64,000 nucleotides of DNA from Robinsoniella sp. (GTDB taxonomy: Bacteria; Bacillota; Clostridia; Lachnospirales; Lachnospiraceae): positions 1 to 64,000 of the forward strand of contig JAMPFB010000002.1 in NCBI GenBank assembly GCA_023664735.1, read 5' to 3'. The notes below the pieces were generated by a model. It had not been told where the DNA came from. It did no database searches and saw nothing but the letters and a program-made list of their open reading frames with translations. Below, piece after piece: positions 60,013-64,000 of this stretch (position 1 is its first letter; every line of letters starts with the position of its first letter). Made by a program: the position numbers and the translations under genes.

Positions 60013-60868
60013 CACTTATTTTTATCCTCTTTACATTATGCTAAATACCCTGTTTTCCAAGCATGAGGGCGCTAAGGTGCATGTGTATCTCATACATTCC
60101 AGAGTCGGCTTAAGGAACAGGGAAAGATTGAAGCGTCTTTGTAAAAAATATGGGGGAAGCTTTACGGAAATATTCGTTTCAGAGCAGGAATTTGCAGAAG
60201 CTCCCAGCTTTTCTTATTTTACCAAGGAAATGTATTACCGGATTCTTGTGGCAAGGCTTTTGCCAAAAACGCTGGACAGGGTGCTTTATTTAGACCCGGA
60301 TATCATCGTGACGGACAATCTGGAGGAATTTTATTCTATGCCTCTTGGAGACTGCTTTTTTGCAGGCATACGGGACAGACTGCAGGATAAAGAAGACAGC
60401 CCTTATTGGAAGGAGCTGGGTTTTACGGGCAAGAACAGATACATCAATTCCGGCGTGCTTTTATGTAACTTAAAGGTCCTTCGGCAGGAACAGAAGGAGC
60501 AGGATGTTTTTGCCATGTTAAAGGAGCGGGGAGAAAGGCTGAAATTTCCGGATCAGGATTTGATTAACGTATTGTATGAAGGAAGAATAGCGGTAACGGA
60601 TGACCGGTATAACCTCAATCCCAATATACTGCGGTGGTGGGAATATTTGGGCTATAATTTTGCCCCCTTTCTGATGAAAAAACCTGCAATCATTCATTAT
60701 ATGGGCTCTGGAAAGCCATGGAGGAGCAGCTATACGGGAGGGATGTACCAGTATTACTGGAATGAGGAAAGGAAGTATGCCTATGGAAAAAAGGTGGATA
60801 TGTTCTTTCGCTTTCTAAAGATTCCTTTTTTAATGATAAAATCGGGAATTGCTTTTTTTATCTCTTAA
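59987..60868 (+). CDS. GT8-family glycosyltransferase
   Basis: A 293-residue GT8 with MNVAVTINDTYFYPLYIMLN, DxD in YLDPDI, INSGVLLCNL and HYMGSGKPW. It is clearly paralogous to the GT8 at 43239. The ATG at 59987 has AGGAGGA and overlaps the pullulanase end by 26 bases. Last gene of the operon; a C-terminal hydrophobic segment may attach it to the membrane. Confidence 0.92.
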   Translation: MNVAVTINDTYFYPLYIMLNTLFSKHEGAKVHVYLIHSRVGLRNRERLKRLCKKYGGSFTEIFVSEQEFAEAPSFSYFTKEMYYRILVARLLPKTLDRVLYLDPDIIVTDNLEEFYSMPLGDCFFAGIRDRLQDKEDSPYWKELGFTGKNRYINSGVLLCNLKVLRQEQKEQDVFAMLKERGERLKFPDQDLINVLYEGRIAVTDDRYNLNPNILRWWEYLGYNFAPFLMKKPAIIHYMGSGKPWRSSYTGGMYQYYWNEERKYAYGKKVDMFFRFLKIPFLMIKSGIAFFIS

Positions 60869-60885
60869 AATATCCATAATTTGGA

Positions 60886-60910
60886 GCCGGCATATGCCGG
60901 CTTATTTATG
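60886..60910 (+). terminator. Probable terminator of Pel-like operon
   Basis: GCCGGC-ATAT-GCCGGC stem-loop (60886-60901) followed by TTATTTATG. A weak T-run, but position and GC-rich stem fit. The rest of 60911-60988 is AT-rich with no gene. Confidence 0.6.
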
Positions 60911-60988
60911 TACAATAAAAAAATAACCAAAAATCTGCATGTAACTTTATTTAAAACTACTGAAAATTTTCTGAATCCGAAAAAGCTA

Positions 60989-61018
60989 TTGTACAAAGCC
61001 CATGAAATTTTATATACT
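60989..61018 (+). promoter_or_regulatory. Promoter of starch-binding protein gene
   Basis: TTGTAC at 60989-60994 and TATACT at 61013-61018 with an 18-base spacer, 68 bases upstream of the start codon, leaving a leader with GGGAGG. Confidence 0.7.
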
Positions 61019-61085
61019 TAGGTTGTCTCCATATGTTTGAATGGCGTATGGAGCAAAATAAAAAAAATGGGAGGCAGAAAAGAAA

Positions 61086-63188
61086 ATGGAGAGTCAAACT
61101 AAGAAACAAGTAAACAGGTTCTTAGCCTTTTTCATGGCTGTGGCAATGGTGCTGACATCTATAACGGTTACACCACTGACAGCAAATGCGGAGGAAGGCA
61201 ACGGACAGGAATCTTCGGTATCGGATTCATCGGCATCGGGCAATGGTACAACGTCAGGCAATGAAGGCGATGTATCAGGCAATGATCCATCGGTATCCGA
61301 GCCAACGATACCGGAACCTACAGTATCAGGAACGAATTTAACGGTACACTTTAAAAATGAGAAGAACTGGGAAAAAGTGTATGCGAAATTCGGCAGTGGA
61401 AGTGCTTGGTCCCCTATTAGCGGACTGGAATACTGCAAGGAGACAGAATATGGCGGAGTAATCAGCCCAAATGCAAGCAATCCCGGTTGGTACAGCTTTA
61501 AGATAGTATCAGAAGCTGCTGTATCAGAAGTGAATGGTCTTTTTAATACTGGCGCATGGGGTACTGGAAATCAGACAGCAAACTTTGCGATTGTAGTAGA
61601 GGAGCATTCAGAAGCATGGATAACCTATCAGGATGCAGATAACAGTGATGACGTGGAAGTATCCTATGAAAAGCCAGCAGGCTGGGTTGACGGCGCTGAG
61701 GTAGAGGTTCCAAGTGAACCGCCTGTGGAAGAGGATCCAACTGTAAGTGACAACGGAATCAGCAATCCGGATGATACAGTGCTGAAATTGTATTATTACA
61801 TCACAGATGAGACTAAGAGCTTTGGCGATTATGCAGTGAATGCATGGGAGCCAAGCGACGTATCTTTGACAGAGGCAGGTCCATATTTGAACATTACTGC
61901 ATGGCAGGGAGAAAAATACAGAACCCTTTTAGATGCAGAACTGGAAAACACTATTGACGGATTGGATGGCAAATGGGGCTATGTAGGCTTAGACAGCAAC
62001 AACATTACAGGAATGCAGTTCCTTACAGTAGATGGCGGCGATAATGTTTGGAATAAGACAATTAAGGATTTGAATCTGGATGCGGCATATTATGTAGATG
62101 GCTATGGCTGGTTTAAGGATGCAGCATTGGAAGAAGAAATCAAACCATTAGAGCTTCAGACGGATGAATTGTACATTGTGGGAAGTACTGAGTTTTTAGG
62201 AAATTGGACCCTTAACGATGCCATAAAGATGGATAAGACTGGAGAAGACCAATACGAAGTTACTATTTCGCTGTCGGCAAATACCTATGAATATACACCG
62301 GTACAGGATCCAGTACAGTTTGGATGGGAACACCAATACAAGGATTATGAAAATGTAAAACCAGATGGAAGCTGGCCAAACTACACTATTACAGTAGAAG
62401 AAGACAGTGATATAGTCTTTACTGTAAAGAATCCTGATCCGTCTACCGGAAAGGCAGAAGTAACAGCAAAAGTTAAAGAAGAACCAGTAGTAGAAACAAA
62501 GACATTTACCGTAACCTTTAAGGACGGCGATAAAGTATTAAAGACAGAAACAGTAGAATCCGGCAAGGCAGCTACAGCGCCTGCTTTACCGACCAAGACC
62601 GGATATACAGCAAGCTGGGATAAGGCTTTTGCAAATGTAACGGCAGACATTACCGTTAATGTAAAATGGACAGCAAACACTTATACATTGACTTATGATG
62701 TAAATGGCGGAACAAAGCTGGCAACATCCACAAAGACGGTTACTTATGACGGTACTTATGGCACACTTCCAAATCCTGTCAGAAAAGGTTACACCTTCAA
62801 AGGCTGGTTTACTGCTAAGACAGCAGGCACAAAGGTAACAGAAGCTACAAAAGTAACTGGAAATGCTACCATTTATGCACAGTGGACAAAGGTAACAAAG
62901 CCGGGCAAGGTAACGGTTAAGAGCGTTAAGAATTCTTCCAAGAAAGCCATCAAGGTTACTTTGAAGAAAGTAAAAGGCGCAGATGGATATGAAGTAAGAT
63001 ATGCAACCAAGAAGAACATGAAGGGTGCAAAGAAAGTCACCACAAAGAAAACTACGGTTACGATTAAGAAGCTGAAAAAAGGAAAAACCTACTATGTTCA
63101 GGCAAGAGCATACAAGCTTGACTCAGCAGGAAAGAAAGTATATAGTGCAAAATACAGCGCTACAAAGAAAGTAAAAATCAAAAAATAG
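61086..63188 (+). CDS. Secreted multidomain starch-binding surface protein
   Basis: A 700-residue exported protein without a catalytic domain. Signal peptide 1-35 (ends ANA-EE), then a Ser/Gly/Thr-rich linker (about 36-82). A CBM25/26-like starch-binding domain (about 83-185; VHFKNEKNWEKVYAKFGSG) precedes an Ig-like region, and an X25/SusE-like module occupies about 358-465 (ELYIVGSTEFLGNW). Two InlB-type B-repeats follow (about 475-610; FKGWFTAKT, ATIYAQW), then a very basic fibronectin-like C-terminal domain common in Lachnospiraceae wall proteins. Likely holds starch at the surface for nearby amylases and the pullulanase. Confidence 0.85.
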   Translation: MESQTKKQVNRFLAFFMAVAMVLTSITVTPLTANAEEGNGQESSVSDSSASGNGTTSGNEGDVSGNDPSVSEPTIPEPTVSGTNLTVHFKNEKNWEKVYAKFGSGSAWSPISGLEYCKETEYGGVISPNASNPGWYSFKIVSEAAVSEVNGLFNTGAWGTGNQTANFAIVVEEHSEAWITYQDADNSDDVEVSYEKPAGWVDGAEVEVPSEPPVEEDPTVSDNGISNPDDTVLKLYYYITDETKSFGDYAVNAWEPSDVSLTEAGPYLNITAWQGEKYRTLLDAELENTIDGLDGKWGYVGLDSNNITGMQFLTVDGGDNVWNKTIKDLNLDAAYYVDGYGWFKDAALEEEIKPLELQTDELYIVGSTEFLGNWTLNDAIKMDKTGEDQYEVTISLSANTYEYTPVQDPVQFGWEHQYKDYENVKPDGSWPNYTITVEEDSDIVFTVKNPDPSTGKAEVTAKVKEEPVVETKTFTVTFKDGDKVLKTETVESGKAATAPALPTKTGYTASWDKAFANVTADITVNVKWTANTYTLTYDVNGGTKLATSTKTVTYDGTYGTLPNPVRKGYTFKGWFTAKTAGTKVTEATKVTGNATIYAQWTKVTKPGKVTVKSVKNSSKKAIKVTLKKVKGADGYEVRYATKKNMKGAKKVTTKKTTVTIKKLKKGKTYYVQARAYKLDSAGKKVYSAKYSATKKVKIKK

Positions 63189-63216
63189 TTAGCCTTATGA
63201 AATAATCGGGATGAGT

Positions 63217-63255
63217 CAGGGCAGATGTTGGAAATGCAATATCTGCCCTGCTTTT
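63217..63255 (+). terminator. Rho-independent terminator
   Basis: CAGGGCAGAT (63217-63226) pairs perfectly with ATCTGCCCTG (63241-63250), followed by CTTTTACC. It ends the starch-binding protein transcript. Confidence 0.85.
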
Positions 63256-63297
63256 ACCAAAAAGACTAAGAAGATTTATTCTGAGAAAGGATATTGT

Positions 63298-64000
63298 ATG
63301 AAAAGAAAAAGTATACTGGCAAAAGGAATAAGCTGGCTTTTAGTAACGGCAATGCTTGTAACCGGTTCCGCATCAGGCTTTGTTTTTCCGGTTCATGCAG
63401 CCGGTGACGGAATACAGTCTGTAGAGGAAGCGGAGGAAAACGAAGCGCCTGCAGCAGAAGACGTACAGAGTCAGGAAGAAGTGGATCAGGTTGAAATGGA
63501 AGCTGAGCAGGCTGAGGAATCCTTGGATGCTGAGGAGAATGGCGGCGCTGATTCGTTAACAGAAACAGAAGGAAGCAATGACGTGATAGAAGAAGGTGCA
63601 GAGGATGCAGAAGAGCCTGCAGGAATCACCATTGTAAAAAGCCCTGTGGTAGATAGTGAAAACCATTCCATTACCTTTAATTTAAATGGCGCCTCTGGCA
63701 TTGCTTCCAATGCAAAGAAGGTACTGCTCCGTGGGGACATAATTGACGACTGGGATATAGGAATCGAAATGCAAAAAGAGGGGGATGTATATACGGTTAC
63801 GGTAGAAAATGTAAATCCGGGCGTTTATACATACAAATATGTGGTCGATGGAGCATGGATTACAGACCCTCATAATTCCAAAACCGTGTCAACGGCAGAC
63901 GGAGCCAACTCCGTTGTATATATGCCGGGCCTTTCCTCTCCAAGTGGAAGCATTTCCGTTATGAAGGGCAATGCAAAGGCGCTTCCCACCACCTTGAAAT
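63298..64000 (+). CDS. Secreted alpha-glucan-active enzyme, 5' part, cut by window end
   Basis: An open frame from ATG 63298 (GAAAGG upstream) with no stop before the window end; 234 codons visible. It has a signal peptide (about 1-34, ends VHA-AG), an acidic Glu/Ala/Gln-rich linker (about 35-105), and then a beta-sandwich of the CBM48/E-set type (VLLRGDIIDDW, GVYTYKYVVDGAWITDPHN), followed by NSVVYMPG. This order is usual for amylopullulanases and other GH13 enzymes, whose barrel would lie beyond the window. The missing part makes the enzyme class unprovable. Confidence 0.8.
   Translation, partial: MKRKSILAKGISWLLVTAMLVTGSASGFVFPVHAAGDGIQSVEEAEENEAPAAEDVQSQEEVDQVEMEAEQAEESLDAEENGGADSLTETEGSNDVIEEGAEDAEEPAGITIVKSPVVDSENHSITFNLNGASGIASNAKKVLLRGDIIDDWDIGIEMQKEGDVYTVTVENVNPGVYTYKYVVDGAWITDPHNSKTVSTADGANSVVYMPGLSSPSGSISVMKGNAKALPTTLK

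Noticed and set aside
1..64000. tRNA or rRNA genes
   Set aside because: No cloverleaf with a GTTCGA-type T-loop or rRNA core sequence was noticed by eye on either strand; a covariance scan was not possible.

Overview
The window looks like a chromosomal segment of a Gram-positive, moderately AT-rich gut clostridium, most probably a Lachnospiraceae member. The reasons are tightly packed operons with strong GGAGG-type ribosome binding sites, frequent GTG/TTG starts, a dlt-like operon, a Firmicutes-style CpsB/CpsC/CpsD capsule locus, a folC-folE-HD-folP-folBK operon, and secreted starch-binding proteins with Big_2, InlB-like repeat and fibronectin-like domains. The family assignment is an inference from gene content; no rRNA or other taxonomic marker is present.

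Region by region: 1-750 is non-coding and holds long hairpin repeats. 751-8318 is a dlt-like operon (PP-loop ATPase, DltA-like adenylation enzyme, carrier protein, MBOAT acyltransferase, SGNH protein) followed by a response regulator and histidine kinase. 8364-8511 is another hairpin repeat. 8585-11112 (minus strand) holds pyrI, pyrB, a nitroreductase and an XRE regulator. 11358-12893 encodes a secreted Big_2 protein. 12981-27624 is a Wzx/Wzy-type capsule operon: regulatory triad, a bacillosamine-like amino-sugar pathway, an initiating phosphoglycosyltransferase, modifying enzymes, three glycosyltransferases including a GT11 fucosyltransferase, polymerase and flippase. 27640-34690 is an accessory region of small orphan genes, an Rpn-family nuclease, a heptad-repeat coiled-coil protein, regulators, and three related hairpin elements. 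34724-38912 is a folate operon. 38914-40440 (minus) is a second flippase. 40786-60868 is a Pel-like exopolysaccharide operon (PelF, PelG, PelD-like, PelE-like, DUF2194-like) with a UDP-HexNAc dehydrogenase/epimerase pair, extra glycosyltransferases and a membrane-anchored pullulanase. 61086-64000 holds a starch-binding surface protein and the start of a second secreted starch-related protein cut by the window end.

The window is dominated by cell-envelope glycan functions: esterification of an envelope polymer, a fucosylated capsule, a Pel-type exopolysaccharide possibly under c-di-GMP control, and surface alpha-glucan handling. The items most worth a second look are: (i) a family of long intergenic hairpin elements in which a conserved core sits between arms that differ from copy to copy but stay self-complementary; (ii) the PP-loop ATPase joined to the dlt-like carrier-protein machinery, together with a Cys-to-Ser change in the adenylation pocket; (iii) an apparent AUU start codon for the pelD-like gene; and (iv) a pair of covarying hairpins with an invariant GTGCAAGG loop around 27.7 and 28.7 kb.
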